NCBI RefSeq assembly: GCF_900107285.1
Contig: NZ_FNPK01000017.1
Span: forward strand, 1-64,000
DNA length: 64,000 nt
Reading direction: 5' to 3'
Source of the DNA: Acinetobacter kyonggiensis
Lineage (GTDB): Bacteria; Pseudomonadota; Gammaproteobacteria; Pseudomonadales; Moraxellaceae
In this document: positions 17,901-26,679 of the stretch, piece after piece
Numbering within the stretch: the stretch's first letter is position 1
Layout of the letters: every line of letters begins with the position of its first letter
The notes under the pieces: model-generated
Databases searched by the model: none
What the model saw: only the letters and a program-made list of their open reading frames with translations
Told to the model about the DNA's origin: nothing
Made by a program: the position numbers and the translations under genes

Positions 17901-18230
17901 AACATAAACACCAACTCATCCAAGACCATAGATTGCCCATGTAATTAAAGGCAACAGTAAAAAACCACTAATTACAATTCCTCGAAGTCCATATAGACCT
18001 ATCAACAATTTGGTTTTAGCGTATTTCCCACCATACTACCCTGCTCCAAATGTGCCAATAATGTTAAATAGTCCGACTAATGCTAAGAAGATAGTACCTG
18101 TTTGTAGCCGCATAACCACAATCAATTAAATAGCCAGATAAGTGAATGCCAATAAATACGCCTTGAAGCCTATAAACATGGAAGCTAAGAGACAAAAACC
18201 AAAATGGTTTGTGATTTTTTGCAATAATTA
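17901..18230 (-). pseudogene. decayed MFS transporter
   Basis: Minus-strand frames encode broken pieces of a transporter: GVFIGIHLSGYLIDCGY, GTIFLALVGLFNIIGTFGAG followed by a stop, YGGKYAKTKLLIGLYGLRGI and ISGFLLLPLITWAIYGLG followed by a stop. The order of helices and the GxxxGGKY/KRxLL loop match an MFS carrier C-terminal half. Frameshifts and stops show that it is dead. Confidence 0.7.
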
Positions 18231-18317
18231 AAATTTAATACGGGCTTATGAGAAACATTGATAAATTTAGGGCTGACTAGGTATAGCTTTGCACAATAAA
18301 ATACTTTTACAGATAAA

Positions 18318-18345
18318 AAAAGGAACCTAATAATAGGTTCCTTTT
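18318..18345 (-). terminator. aspA terminator
   Basis: AAAAGGAACCTA and TAGGTTCCTTTT form a 12-pair stem around ATAA, with T-rich flanks on both strands. It lies 32 bases beyond the aspA stop. Confidence 0.9.
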
Positions 18346-18376
18346 AACTTATACAGCAATTAATTCAAACGGATGA

Positions 18377-19792
18377 TTAAGCACATTGCTTAGGTTGCAC
18401 CATATTATTGACAGCTAAAACATCTGCCAAAATTTGATCCGAAAGTAGATTTTCAGCTTTAATTAAGGCTAAAACACTTTGACCTGATTCATTGGCTTGT
18501 TTAGCAATACGTGTTGTTGTTTCATAACCCAAATACGGATTCAATGCGGTAATAATACCAATTGAATTTTCGACCAATGCCTGGCAGTGTTCGGCATTTG
18601 CACGTATATTTTCAATACATTTATGTTGGAACATTTGCATAGCTTTGCCTAACAAATCAATAGATTCGAACAGTTTGAAAGCAATTAAAGGCTCCATGGC
18701 ATTCAGCTGTAATTGACCTGCTTCTGCTGCCAAAGTAATTGCTAAATCATTGGCAATAATTTGGAAACAGACTAAATTCATTGCTTCTGGAATAACAGGA
18801 TTAACTTTACCTGGCATAATTGAACTGCCCGGTTGACGTGGTTCTAAATGAATTTCATTTAAACCTGCACGAGGACCACTAGAGAGTAAACGTAAGTCAT
18901 TCGAGATTTTTGACAGTTTAGTCGCTGTACGTTTTAACAAGCTAGACAATAAAACGAAATCACCCATATCTGAAGTCGCTTCAATTAAATCAGGTGCGCT
19001 GCTAATATTTCGCTGCGTAATTTCTGATAATGAAGCAATCGCATACTCACGGTATTTAACTTCGGTATTAATCCCTGTTCCAATTGCAGTACCACCCAAA
19101 TTCACCACACTTAAAGCATCAGGCATAATTTGATTCAATTTATTCAAATCATTTTGTAGCGTGGTTGCAAAAGCGCCAAATTCTTGACCTAAAGTCATCG
19201 GCACAGCATCTTGTAATTGCGTACGACCCATTTTTAAAATATGAGAAAACTCATCTGACTTATGTTTAAAGCTTTGAATTAAATTTTCAAATGGCGTATT
19301 TAATTGATCTATTGCAGAGATTAATCCAACTTTAATTGCTGTTGGATAAACATCATTTGTAGACTGTGACATATTAACATCATTATTTGGATGTAAATAC
19401 TGATACTCACCTTTTGAATGCTCTAAATATTCTAAACCAATGTTAGCAAGTACTTCATTAATATTCATATTGGTTGAAGTACCAGCGCCACCTTGAATCA
19501 TATCGATTGGAAATTGATCATGATACTGATTATTAAAAATCTGTTGGCAAGCATATTGAATCGCATTATTTTTATTTTCTTCAATTTTATCCAATTTAAA
19601 ATTTGCATGTGCACATGCAGATTTCACCATTGCAAGTGCCTTAATAAAAACAGGAAATTGATTTAACTTATTTTGACTTAAATTAAAATTCTCTATTGCT
19701 CTTAAAGTTTGTACACCATAATAACAATGAGCAGGAATTTCTTTATAACCTAACAAATCTTTTTCAGTGCGTGTATTAATCTTAATGTTCAT
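18377..19792 (-). CDS. aspA: aspartate ammonia-lyase
   Basis: This 471-residue fumarase/aspartase superfamily enzyme deaminates L-aspartate to fumarate. The signature loop GSSIMPGKVNPVIPEAMN lies about residues 322-339. Other family blocks are QGGAGTSTNMNINEVLANIG, NDVNMSQSTNDVYPTAIKVG, GRTQLQDAVPMTLGQEFGAF and GGTAIGTGINT. It is divergent from a LysR gene and close to a dicarboxylate symporter; all three probably form an aspartate/fumarate uptake and use module. The shared 15-bp palindrome in the two promoter regions supports this. Confidence 0.93.
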   Translation of the reverse strand: MNIKINTRTEKDLLGYKEIPAHCYYGVQTLRAIENFNLSQNKLNQFPVFIKALAMVKSACAHANFKLDKIEENKNNAIQYACQQIFNNQYHDQFPIDMIQGGAGTSTNMNINEVLANIGLEYLEHSKGEYQYLHPNNDVNMSQSTNDVYPTAIKVGLISAIDQLNTPFENLIQSFKHKSDEFSHILKMGRTQLQDAVPMTLGQEFGAFATTLQNDLNKLNQIMPDALSVVNLGGTAIGTGINTEVKYREYAIASLSEITQRNISSAPDLIEATSDMGDFVLLSSLLKRTATKLSKISNDLRLLSSGPRAGLNEIHLEPRQPGSSIMPGKVNPVIPEAMNLVCFQIIANDLAITLAAEAGQLQLNAMEPLIAFKLFESIDLLGKAMQMFQHKCIENIRANAEHCQALVENSIGIITALNPYLGYETTTRIAKQANESGQSVLALIKAENLLSDQILADVLAVNNMVQPKQCA

Positions 19793-19870
19793 TTAAATAG
19801 ACTCTGAGTAGCAATGAATTTATATTAGAGTGCCAGCTATTTTTTTTCTAATGTAAAAAGATATTACTGC

Positions 19871-19885
19871 ATGCATTTTTTGCAT
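19871..19885. promoter_or_regulatory. 15-bp palindromic operator candidate between aspA and LysR gene
   Basis: ATGCATTTTTTGCAT has the LysR-type architecture of short inverted arms around an AT centre. The identical 15-mer occurs, in the opposite orientation, upstream of the symporter gene at 22630-22644. The regulator is most simply the adjacent LysR protein. Confidence 0.7.
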
Positions 19886-19926
19886 AATAGATTATAATTT
19901 ATAAAAGTATGCGTGAAGGATTAATG

Positions 19927-20817
19927 ATGACCTTAGAAATTAGATGGATTGAAGATTTACTTGCACTAGAGCAAGAAAAATCTATTTCCCAAGCGGCGGA
20001 AATACGACACGTCACACAATCTGCATTTACGCGTAGAATTCAGAACATTGAAAATGCGTTGGGTTTCCAAATTTTAAAGCGATATAGTAAAAATATTGAT
20101 TTCACAGAAGCAGGTCAAGTCTTATTAGCATCTTCAAAAAATATACAAAATCAACTCACTACAACCATTAAGTATCTAGAAAAGAATGTTAAGAATAATG
20201 AATTAACGGTCAAATTTTCAGTATCTCATTCCTTAATCACGCAGTTTTTCCCTCGCTTTATTCATGAATTATCAACTACCATGGAAGATTTAAAATTAGA
20301 AATTATTGCTGCTAATCTCAAACAAGGGATGCGTTTACTTAAAGATGGTTCGTGTGATTTTTTAATTGGTTATTGTGATCAAAAAACGCTACAACAACTC
20401 GATCTTTCTTTTTTCGTATGCCATAAAATTGTTGAAATGGAAATATTACCAGTGACCACATTAAATAATGACGGTACTCCTAAATATTCATTAGATCAGC
20501 CCTTTCCTTTGTTGGCTTATAGTAAACAAGCATATTTAAGAAACTGTGTTGATGAAGTGATTGAAAATAAATTAGATTATCGAACTTTATACGAAACAGA
20601 TAATGCTAGTGATTTAAAAGAGTTGGTTTTACAAGGTTTAGGTATCGCATGGTTACCTAAATTGTTAGTTGAAAAAGAGATTGCTGAGAATAAATTAAAA
20701 GTAGTTGATTGTAATCAATATAATTTATTTCAAGATGTCTATATTATTAGGCGTGAAATGGCATTCTCAAATAGAATTAACTATATTTGGAATACATTAA
20801 CAAAACAGGATGAATAA
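19927..20817 (+). CDS. LysR-family regulator of aspartate/dicarboxylate use
   Basis: The product has an N-terminal winged helix (WIEDLLALEQEKSISQAAEI, then RHVTQSAFTRRIQNIENALG) and a LysR effector-binding domain (about 90-295, FSVSHSLITQFFPRFIHELS). GAAGGA six bases upstream favours the ATG at 19927; ATGs at 19909 and 19924 also exist. It is divergent from aspA with the palindrome at 19871 between them. The N-terminal type resembles HypT/YjiE-like LysR proteins, but the context points to aspartate or fumarate as effector. Confidence 0.88.
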   Translation: MTLEIRWIEDLLALEQEKSISQAAEIRHVTQSAFTRRIQNIENALGFQILKRYSKNIDFTEAGQVLLASSKNIQNQLTTTIKYLEKNVKNNELTVKFSVSHSLITQFFPRFIHELSTTMEDLKLEIIAANLKQGMRLLKDGSCDFLIGYCDQKTLQQLDLSFFVCHKIVEMEILPVTTLNNDGTPKYSLDQPFPLLAYSKQAYLRNCVDEVIENKLDYRTLYETDNASDLKELVLQGLGIAWLPKLLVEKEIAENKLKVVDCNQYNLFQDVYIIRREMAFSNRINYIWNTLTKQDE

Positions 20818-20924
20818 AGTTACATTTGATTTATTTATTAAATGCATGATTGCTTGGATTTTATACAAATATTTCTGTGTATTTAATATGCAGTATAAAA
20901 TTAATACTGATGTTTTCTTTAAGT

Positions 20925-20957
20925 GACCTAAATAATTTTAGGTCTTTATTTTTTTCT
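20925..20957 (+). terminator. terminator after LysR gene
   Basis: GACCTAAA and TTTAGGTC pair around TAAT and are followed by TTTATTTTTTT. It lies about 110 bases past the LysR stop. Confidence 0.75.
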
Positions 20958-21017
20958 ATTTATGCATCATTAACTTGAAATATATTAAGATTAGTTTTTA
21001 TAGTATATCCACATAAT

Positions 21018-21083
21018 AAAAGGTGATCTTTAAAAACGTCTAGCAATATAAACTCATGCTAATCGTTTTAAAAATCACCTTTT
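21018..21083 (-). terminator. large hairpin downstream of the symporter gene
   Basis: AAAAGGTGATCTTTAAAAACG near 21018 pairs with CGTTTTAAAAATCACCTTTT at its other side. The arms form a long stem with an internal loop region that can end transcription on either strand. Confidence 0.65.
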
Positions 21084-21136
21084 AAATTATTTAAGTGGTT
21101 ACTTCATTAATTTTATATAAACCTTGCTGAAGCACC

Positions 21137-22435
21137 TTAACTATTATCAGCTAATCGATTCACAGGAACAATTGTATCAACAACGACACCTTCTTCTTCA
21201 GGAAGATCATGCTTGTTGCCTTCGGTACGGGCAATAACCGCTGTAGCAATACTATTTCCAATGACATTGGTCGCAGTACGTCCCATATCTAAGAATTGAT
21301 CAACAGCCAGAATTAATAAAATACCCGCTTCAGGGAGTTTAAACATGGCAAGCGTTGATGCAATAACCACAATCGATGCACGAGAAACACCTGCAATCCC
21401 TTTACTGGTGATCATCAATGTGAGTAGGATCAGAGCCTGCTGTGCAAAACTCAAATCAATGTTGTAGGCTTGTGCGATAAATAACACGGAAAATGCCATA
21501 TACATCATCGAGCCATCGAGATTAAACGAATAACCCAATGGAAGAACGAAGCTGGTAATACGTTTTGGCACACCAAACTTATCTAAAGCTTCCATCGTTT
21601 TTGGGTAAGCCGATTCACTACTCGCAGTTGCAAATGCCAACATGGTCGGTTCACGAACCACTCGCATCAATCTAAAAACATCTTTTTTCAAGAAGATATA
21701 ACCGAAAGAAATTAAAATTGTCCAAAGGATGAGCAACCCGACATAGAACTGTCCAATAAAAATACTGTAATCGAGAAGTAACTTAGGCCCTTGAACAGTA
21801 ATGGCAGACGCAATGGCGGCAAAAACTGCGATAGGTGCAAAAGCCATCACATAATCTGTAATACGGAACATGACTCGGCAAAGTTCATCAACAATTCGAC
21901 CAATCACGGTAGCTTCGCTTTGATGCTGAACATAAGCCAGTGCTGAACCAAAGAAAATTGAAAAAACGAGGATTTGTAATATTTCATTATTTGCCATCGC
22001 TTCTGCAAAACTACGCGGAAAAATATGCGTAATAAATGTCTGTAAGCTTAGACTAGTGGCACTGACACCCACATCTACGGCTTCTTTCGGGATGCTCAGG
22101 TTCATTCCAGATCCCGGCTGGAATAAATTTGCTAAGCCCATCCCAAGCAAAAGGGAGATAAACGATGCACCAACAAACCAACTCATCGCTTTTAAAGTAA
22201 TCGATCCTAAAGAAGATGATTTCCCCATTGAGATTAAACCAGAAACAATCGTTGCAAATACCAAAGGTGCAACAATCATTTTAATTAATCTTAAGAATAC
22301 ATCTGTAACGATCTTGAAGTATGCTGCGATTTCCGTAGTTTGTGCAGTGGTTAAAATACTATGAAAGGCCCAACCAACGAGTATTCCCGATATCATCGCG
22401 ATCAGAATATATTTGAGCAATTTTTTCTGGTTCAT
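21137..22435 (-). CDS. dicarboxylate/amino acid:cation symporter (DAACS family)
   Basis: The start at 22435 is chosen because GAAGGA lies just upstream; the longer frame has a polar, improbable N-terminus. The 432-residue protein begins MNQKKLLKYILIAMISGILV and has the DAACS pattern: FLRLIKMIVAPLVFATIVSG, the serine-rich reentrant loop FATASSESAYPKTMEAL, SFNLDGSMMYMAFSVLFIAQ and AVDQFLDMGRTATNVIGNSI. It takes up aspartate, glutamate or C4-dicarboxylates. The 15-bp palindrome upstream links it to aspA and the LysR gene. Confidence 0.92.
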   Translation of the reverse strand: MNQKKLLKYILIAMISGILVGWAFHSILTTAQTTEIAAYFKIVTDVFLRLIKMIVAPLVFATIVSGLISMGKSSSLGSITLKAMSWFVGASFISLLLGMGLANLFQPGSGMNLSIPKEAVDVGVSATSLSLQTFITHIFPRSFAEAMANNEILQILVFSIFFGSALAYVQHQSEATVIGRIVDELCRVMFRITDYVMAFAPIAVFAAIASAITVQGPKLLLDYSIFIGQFYVGLLILWTILISFGYIFLKKDVFRLMRVVREPTMLAFATASSESAYPKTMEALDKFGVPKRITSFVLPLGYSFNLDGSMMYMAFSVLFIAQAYNIDLSFAQQALILLTLMITSKGIAGVSRASIVVIASTLAMFKLPEAGILLILAVDQFLDMGRTATNVIGNSIATAVIARTEGNKHDLPEEEGVVVDTIVPVNRLADNS

Positions 22436-22629
22436 AAAAACAGTTCCTTCTTTAATCTTCTTTGCATCAAGTTTATTGCTTTTATAGCAAGGCATTGATG
22501 ACATTCCATGTTGATCAATTTACGTAGGCTTGTTCTAGGAGCTGGGTGCAAAATCATCGATTGAGCAATTAACTGCGGCAAGTGTTACTTTTTTTTGGGA
22601 AAAACGATAATGCAAAAATTAATTATGGC

Positions 22630-22644
22630 ATGCAAAAAATGCAT
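22630..22644. promoter_or_regulatory. operator candidate upstream of the symporter gene
   Basis: ATGCAAAAAATGCAT is the exact reverse complement of the site at 19871-19885. It lies about 195 bases upstream of the chosen start, so a promoter close to it would give a long leader. Confidence 0.65.
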
Positions 22645-23019
22645 AAAATTATTCTTTAGTTTTACTTGATAGCTAAATCCTAAAAGATATAGCACGATAG
22701 CTAAGTGGCATATTCAACAGATTTTAAAGAAAAATTTCTAAACATGATGGTTCTGGACAAAATACCGATTTGGAAAATAATCTTACATCTTGCAGTGCAT
22801 ACATTCGATTCAGCGATAGGATAAATTCACTGTGACTAAGCCGATTCCTGAGCATCGCTAGAATTTTATTGCTTGAGTAAAGACCAACAATGGAATTCAT
22901 CAATTTGATCGTTTTCTTGAAGAAGCAATAAACTTTCCTGACCTCAAATTATTTCAATAAAAGTTTTTTTATTTTTTAAATTGTAGGCTTGATCTAACAT
23001 CCCTATTTCTAATCAAACG
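22645..23019. other. intergenic region with a possible gene scrap
   Basis: No intact gene is seen. One plus-strand frame around 22830-22960 reads VTKPIPEHR, stop, NFIA, stop, then VKTNNGIHQFDRFLEEAINF and PDLKLFQ, suggesting an old coding fragment with in-frame stops, perhaps of a transposase. The assignment is weak. Confidence 0.3.
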
Positions 23020-23043
23020 AAAGCCCAACCTAAGTTGAGCTTT
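23020..23043 (-). terminator. terminator of the DUF333/I78 lipoprotein gene
   Basis: AAAGCCCAAC and GTTGAGCTTT pair around CTAA with one mismatch, about 50 bases beyond the minus-strand stop. Confidence 0.55.
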
Positions 23044-23090
23044 AAAGTTTTATATTCTTAATTTTATCTTTTAATCATTATAATCAAAAA

Positions 23091-23528
23091 TTAACCACAA
23101 TTTGCCTGTGTGATTTTTTTAGAAACTGGATCAATCGTCACTGTAATACGATTTGAACGATAGTCCATAGTCACTGGCTGACCAGGTGCAACACGGCGAA
23201 TAATTTCAGATTGAGTTTTTTGTTTAATTTGATCATCAGTAAGCGCAGATTGACCTATTAACTCCTGAGCCTTTTCAGGTAAACATTCTTTTTGACTGTC
23301 TCTGAAAAATTTCCATTCTTCGATAACTTGACCATTTGATAAATGGCAATAACCTACTTGACCATTCGCTTCGTCTTTGATTTCTAGTTTTCCACCTTGG
23401 CTAATACAATACTCACTAGCAGGATTTGCTATATCGATCTTTGGTGTATCAGTGTTTTTGTTTTGCATAGCTGAACATGCTGTAAGAGAAGAAATCATCA
23501 ATCCCAAAAATACAATTTTTTTCATCAT
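23091..23528 (-). CDS. lipoprotein with DUF333 and I78 protease-inhibitor domains
   Basis: A lipobox (SLTAC, Cys18) marks a lipoprotein of 145 residues. Residues 36-75 (NPASEYCISQGGKLEIKDEA, then GYCHLSNGQVIEEWKFFRD) are a DUF333 domain. The C-terminal part (about 85-145: IIRRVAPGQPVTMDYRSNRI, TVTIDP, final ANCG) matches the I78 family of small serine-protease inhibitors. The pair suggests an envelope protein that blocks exogenous proteases. The gene is monocistronic with a terminator. Confidence 0.82.
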   Translation of the reverse strand: MMKKIVFLGLMISSLTACSAMQNKNTDTPKIDIANPASEYCISQGGKLEIKDEANGQVGYCHLSNGQVIEEWKFFRDSQKECLPEKAQELIGQSALTDDQIKQKTQSEIIRRVAPGQPVTMDYRSNRITVTIDPVSKKITQANCG

Positions 23529-23847
23529 TTAAAAGTTCTTAGCAAAATATAAAGATATCAAAAATATATAAATTATCAATTTCTTAATTGTTTAAAATAA
23601 AAATTCTGTCTATTCTCGGTGAACTAAGCCCATAATAATTTTCAATGATAAAGTGTCACAAGACAACTGGACTAAACTGATATACCCTGCTTATTTTCAA
23701 CTTAAATAAAATAAAATTCAGAAACTTACATAAAAAAACAATAATTTTGTATTTTTGATAAAGTGACTTACATATTGAGCAATATAGACATTAAAAACTG
23801 ATTATCAGTGTAAGATTTTAAAAATACTATATTCAATATCCTTGAAT

Positions 23848-23874
23848 AAAAAACGTCCTTTTTAGACGTTTTTT
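23848..23874 (-). terminator. bidirectional terminator
   Basis: AAAAAACGTC and GACGTTTTTT form a ten-pair stem with A and T tracts on both sides. It serves the small gene at 23896-24093. The rest of 23529-23895 has no gene. Confidence 0.75.
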
Positions 23875-23895
23875 AATATTAGAATGAATTTTATT

Positions 23896-24093
23896 TTAAA
23901 CAATAGTTATAGTCCATAGATGATAGAACTCTTGGATATCGGCATCCAGAAACTCATCACTTGTACTGTCATAATTGAATTTTTTGTCATCTAGCAGGTG
24001 TTCATAGTTTGACTTAGCCAAGTAATTTTTTAAATATTTTTTGAAATTCCCAGCCTGTTCAGGAAGTACATTTTCTCCATCCCAAAAAATCAT
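23896..24093 (-). CDS. small acidic hypothetical protein
   Basis: The ATG at 24093 is preferred: GAGA precedes it, and the frame upstream is hydrophobic and AT-rich. The 65-residue product (MIFWDGENVLPEQAGNFKKY, then LKNYLAKSNYEHLL, ending IQEFYHLWTITIV) is acidic and has no export signal. The family is not recognised. The longer frame (to 24186) would add a membrane-like N-terminus and cannot be excluded. Confidence 0.45.
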   Translation of the reverse strand: MIFWDGENVLPEQAGNFKKYLKNYLAKSNYEHLLDDKKFNYDSTSDEFLDADIQEFYHLWTITIV

Positions 24094-24293
24094 AGTCGTC
24101 TCTAATATAAAAGAAATCAATATTGAAATATTACATATATATGCAATAAACATCAACCTATTGAACATAAATGAGACATATATCACAAAATAATAAATAT
24201 TATATAATTTAACTTTTTATGTTTTCTAACATATTATTGGTTATTGAGGATTTTTTCTTCTGTAGTTATTTCTTTCAAAATGAATGACTCGAA

Positions 24294-24320
24294 GAAAAAA
24301 AGCCATTCTTTCGAACGGCT
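24294..24320 (-). terminator. terminator with GAAA loop
   Basis: On the minus strand AGCCGTTC, a GAAA tetraloop and GAATGGCT are followed by TTTTTTT. It lies about 30 bases past the lipoprotein stop at 24353. Confidence 0.85.
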
Positions 24321-24352
24321 TCATGTACTGACTAACTCTTAAGAATTAACAC

Positions 24353-24820
24353 TTACTTATAAACACTTTTAAATTCTTTATAAATTAGAGCTTCCTGACC
24401 ATCTTTATAGACATAACGTGAAATAACACCTTTATCTGTATAGATATTCATTAAAATTTGATCGGAGCCACGTAAATTATTCATGAGATTAACAGGTGTA
24501 ATAATACTGTTACGTGAACGATAATTTCCAAGAACAAAGTCCTGCTCTGTCTTGCTTACAGGACTAAATGAATAAGATTGCTGTCCATTTTCAAAAATCA
24601 CTTTCTGAATATCATATTGAGTTTTCGTACTATTCAAACTCATTCTTAATTTAAGTAAATCTTTATGTGATTCATTCCAGCTGACGGTTACGATGGGACA
24701 CAATTCATTTGGTTTGCAAATTAAAAGCCCTACCGTACTGACATTTTCAATATTTTGCGTTGTTGCACAACCCGTCACAAGTAAAGAGCCAAATACCAAG
24801 GCAGCTAGTTTTTTCATCAT
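24353..24820 (-). CDS. hypothetical lipoprotein
   Basis: A lipobox (LLVTGC, Cys18) is followed by ATTQNIENVSTVGLLICKPN. The 155-residue protein is otherwise a beta-rich soluble domain (VTVSWNESHKDLLKLRMSLN, VIFENGQQSYSFSPVSKTEQ, GSDQILMNIYTDKGVISRYV). Two cysteines (KPNEL neighbourhood, CKPNELC) could form a disulfide. No named family is recognised; periplasm-facing envelope location is inferred. The gene is monocistronic with its own terminator. Confidence 0.7.
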   Translation of the reverse strand: MMKKLAALVFGSLLVTGCATTQNIENVSTVGLLICKPNELCPIVTVSWNESHKDLLKLRMSLNSTKTQYDIQKVIFENGQQSYSFSPVSKTEQDFVLGNYRSRNSIITPVNLMNNLRGSDQILMNIYTDKGVISRYVYKDGQEALIYKEFKSVYK

Positions 24821-24851
24821 ATAGAAAATTCCTGTTATTTTTACATTATTT

Positions 24852-25200
24852 AACCCGAATCGCGGATAAGAAAAACTTGAAAAAGAGCCATCAGTTGAGT
24901 TACCAAACTCAACTCTAGTAACTATAATACTTGCGCCATATATAGCTCATACTCACTTATTTTGTGTTATTGATGACTTTTTTCAGAAATTCAATTTGTT
25001 GGAAAACATTAACACAACAAAGTAAACGCTTGAGATTTCGATCATCTCAGCTTTCTCTTTCTGAAATTGTGTTTCTTTCTATTTAGTATTAATAGTCACA
25101 ATTCAACAATTTTAAAGCTTTCTTTGCCTTATTAACACAGTATAAAACTAAGTTATTTAAAACTTTATCATGTTACCAACGAATGATCTATCTGCTTAAT
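24852..25200 (+). mobile_element. IS982-family relic with AACCCGAATC end
   Basis: It begins with the terminal motif AACCCGAATC and encodes broken transposase pieces: VIDDFFRNSICWKTLTQQSK, RLRFRSSQLSLSEIVFLSI, stop, then SQFNNFKAF and LSCYQRMI. It is closely similar in layout to the relic at 16700-17075. No intact frame remains. Confidence 0.7.
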
Positions 25201-25213
25201 TAGCGGATTCCAT

Positions 25214-25342
25214 TTACGACTTGTCTTTATCTATTGAGTGAGGACTTGTAGTTTTATCTTGCTCTGGAGTATCAGTATCTCGTTTTTGGCATGCTGTCAG
25301 CCCAAGTGAGAGAATTAAACAAAAAATAGTTATATATTTCAT
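25214..25342 (-). CDS. small lipoprotein, 42 residues
   Basis: The frame starts at the ATG (25340-25342) behind an AAGGA site. It reads MKYITIFCLILSLGLTACQK, giving a clear lipobox (GLTAC), followed by a short polar tail (RDTDTPEQDKTTSPHSIDKD, then KS). The size and tail are entericidin-like, but no family is claimed. It shares the NTDTP/RDTDTP start of the mature part with the lipoprotein at 23091-23528, suggesting local duplication. Confidence 0.65.
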   Translation of the reverse strand: MKYITIFCLILSLGLTACQKRDTDTPEQDKTTSPHSIDKDKS

Positions 25343-25496
25343 AATATTCCTTATCTAAAAAATTATTCAAAGTACTGTGACATTCTAAAAATTGCACCCA
25401 TATTTACAACTTTCAAAATCAATTAAAAAGGCTTTTGGTATATTGTGCAATGTTATGTATGTAAGTAAATCACACCATTTTAGTCATGGATCTTGC

Positions 25497-25838
25497 TCAA
25501 CTGTAATTTCGCTTGTCTGTATCTTTGTCAGCTTGAGTGCGGGTAAAGCTTTTCTGTGAGCCAATTATGACTTCATCATTTTGTCTTGTTGATCGCTTGG
25601 ATTTGACTTTTGATTTAGATCATCTGGCTGCTTCAGATATAAAATTTTCTACAGTTCCAAGTAATTGATTTACAGCAGTCCTTGCCTGTCTTTGGTCATG
25701 AAATATATTATCTAAATAACCAAGTTCACGTTGTACATCAATCAATGTCTGTACTAATGCGCTTAATTTCGGCTAAGTTAGCTCATTATTTTGAGAAAGT
25801 TACTCAATTGTGTATTGAGTCAATTCTGCAAAAATCAT
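25497..25838 (-). pseudogene. gene with three in-frame stops and no frameshift
   Basis: From the ATG at 25836-25838 one frame reads MIFAELTQYTIE, TAA, LSQNNELT, TAG, PKLSALVQTLIDVQRELGYL, DNIFHDQRQARTAVNQLLGT, VENFISEAAR, TGA, SKSKVKSKRSTRQNDEV and on to a final TGA. All three kinds of stop occur in one frame of 114 codons, and the amino-acid sequence is otherwise coherent (helical, coiled-coil-like). This looks like recent decay of a small accessory or phage-like gene. Confidence 0.6.
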
Positions 25839-25942
25839 TATTGAAAAGCCCAAACCTAGAATCCCCCCAAAAAATAGCTTTTTTATTATTTTCTCCTCCC
25901 TCAATTTTATAAATTAAAACAAAAGACTAATCTTTATAATAA

Positions 25943-25964
25943 AAAACCACCCGAAGGTGGTTTT
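25943..25964 (-). terminator. terminator of the small gene at 25981-26208
   Basis: AAAACCACC and GGTGGTTTT pair around CGAA. It starts 16 bases past the stop codon. Confidence 0.85.
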
Positions 25965-25980
25965 AACTTAGATTTACACA

Positions 25981-26208
25981 TTAGATTGAATATATTTTTC
26001 TATTTTTAGGATGGTGAAAACAGCTATCTAAGGTAAGTTTGATTACCTGCCCATCAATAACAATTCTATTTGATGGTTGATAGATATTGCCGCCAATATT
26101 TGAATCTAAACCACGATTAGGTTTTGGTTCATAAATTCTCTTAATTATAACAGTATCTCCCTCATCATTAGATGCGGTAACTTCTTCAAGCTTGTAGTGA
26201 TTAGACAT
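25981..26208 (-). CDS. small hypothetical protein
   Basis: The start has a strong site (AGGGGAGATTTATG). The 75-residue product (MSNHYKLEEVTASNDEGDTV, IIKRIYEPKPNRGLDSNIGG) has an Arg/Lys and beta-strand-rich C-terminus (RIVIDGQVIKLTLDSC). No signal or membrane segment. The family is not recognised. A dedicated terminator and good start support a real gene. Confidence 0.6.
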   Translation of the reverse strand: MSNHYKLEEVTASNDEGDTVIIKRIYEPKPNRGLDSNIGGNIYQPSNRIVIDGQVIKLTLDSCFHHPKNRKIYSI

Positions 26209-26585
26209 AAATCTCCCCTCTTCAAAATACTACAACTATTAAATCAAAAATAAATGAATTTATTATGAAACTCATCACAGCCCATTTCTAATATTTTTAT
26301 CGAATATTTATTACACTAAATCTTTCAATCACTTTACTTCTTTTAAATTTCACACAATATTTCGTAAAGCTTTCTAATTTATCTCTATGCAAAAAAAACC
26401 CACACATGGAAGAGTGGGCTAAAACTAAGAACACCTTGGAAGGCGTTAGAAACCACAGCTAGTTTCTGATTATCATTATCATTTAAATAAAGCAGCCTCA
26501 CAGTGGCAAAATATATCAAAAAACAAAAATAATGCCAACTAAATCAAATTACTATCTGCACTTAATTAATTATTTAGAATAAGTA

Positions 26586-26613
26586 AAAAGCTCGATCTAC
26601 TGACCGAGCTTTT
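26586..26613 (-). terminator. terminator of the small membrane protein gene
   Basis: AAAAGCTCG and CGAGCTTTT pair around ATCTACTGAC, about 65 bases past the stop at 26680. A weaker stem (CCCAC/GTGGG) lies near 26400. Confidence 0.75.
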
Positions 26614-26679
26614 GTCACTATATAAATCTGAGAGTCGCTAATTAAAATCACGCTTATTCGTGAGGTTACTTTAAAGAAA

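Noticed and set aside
25497-25838. Stop-codon readthrough or alternative genetic code
   Set aside because: All three stop types are used normally as terminators in neighbouring genes; decay is the simpler explanation.
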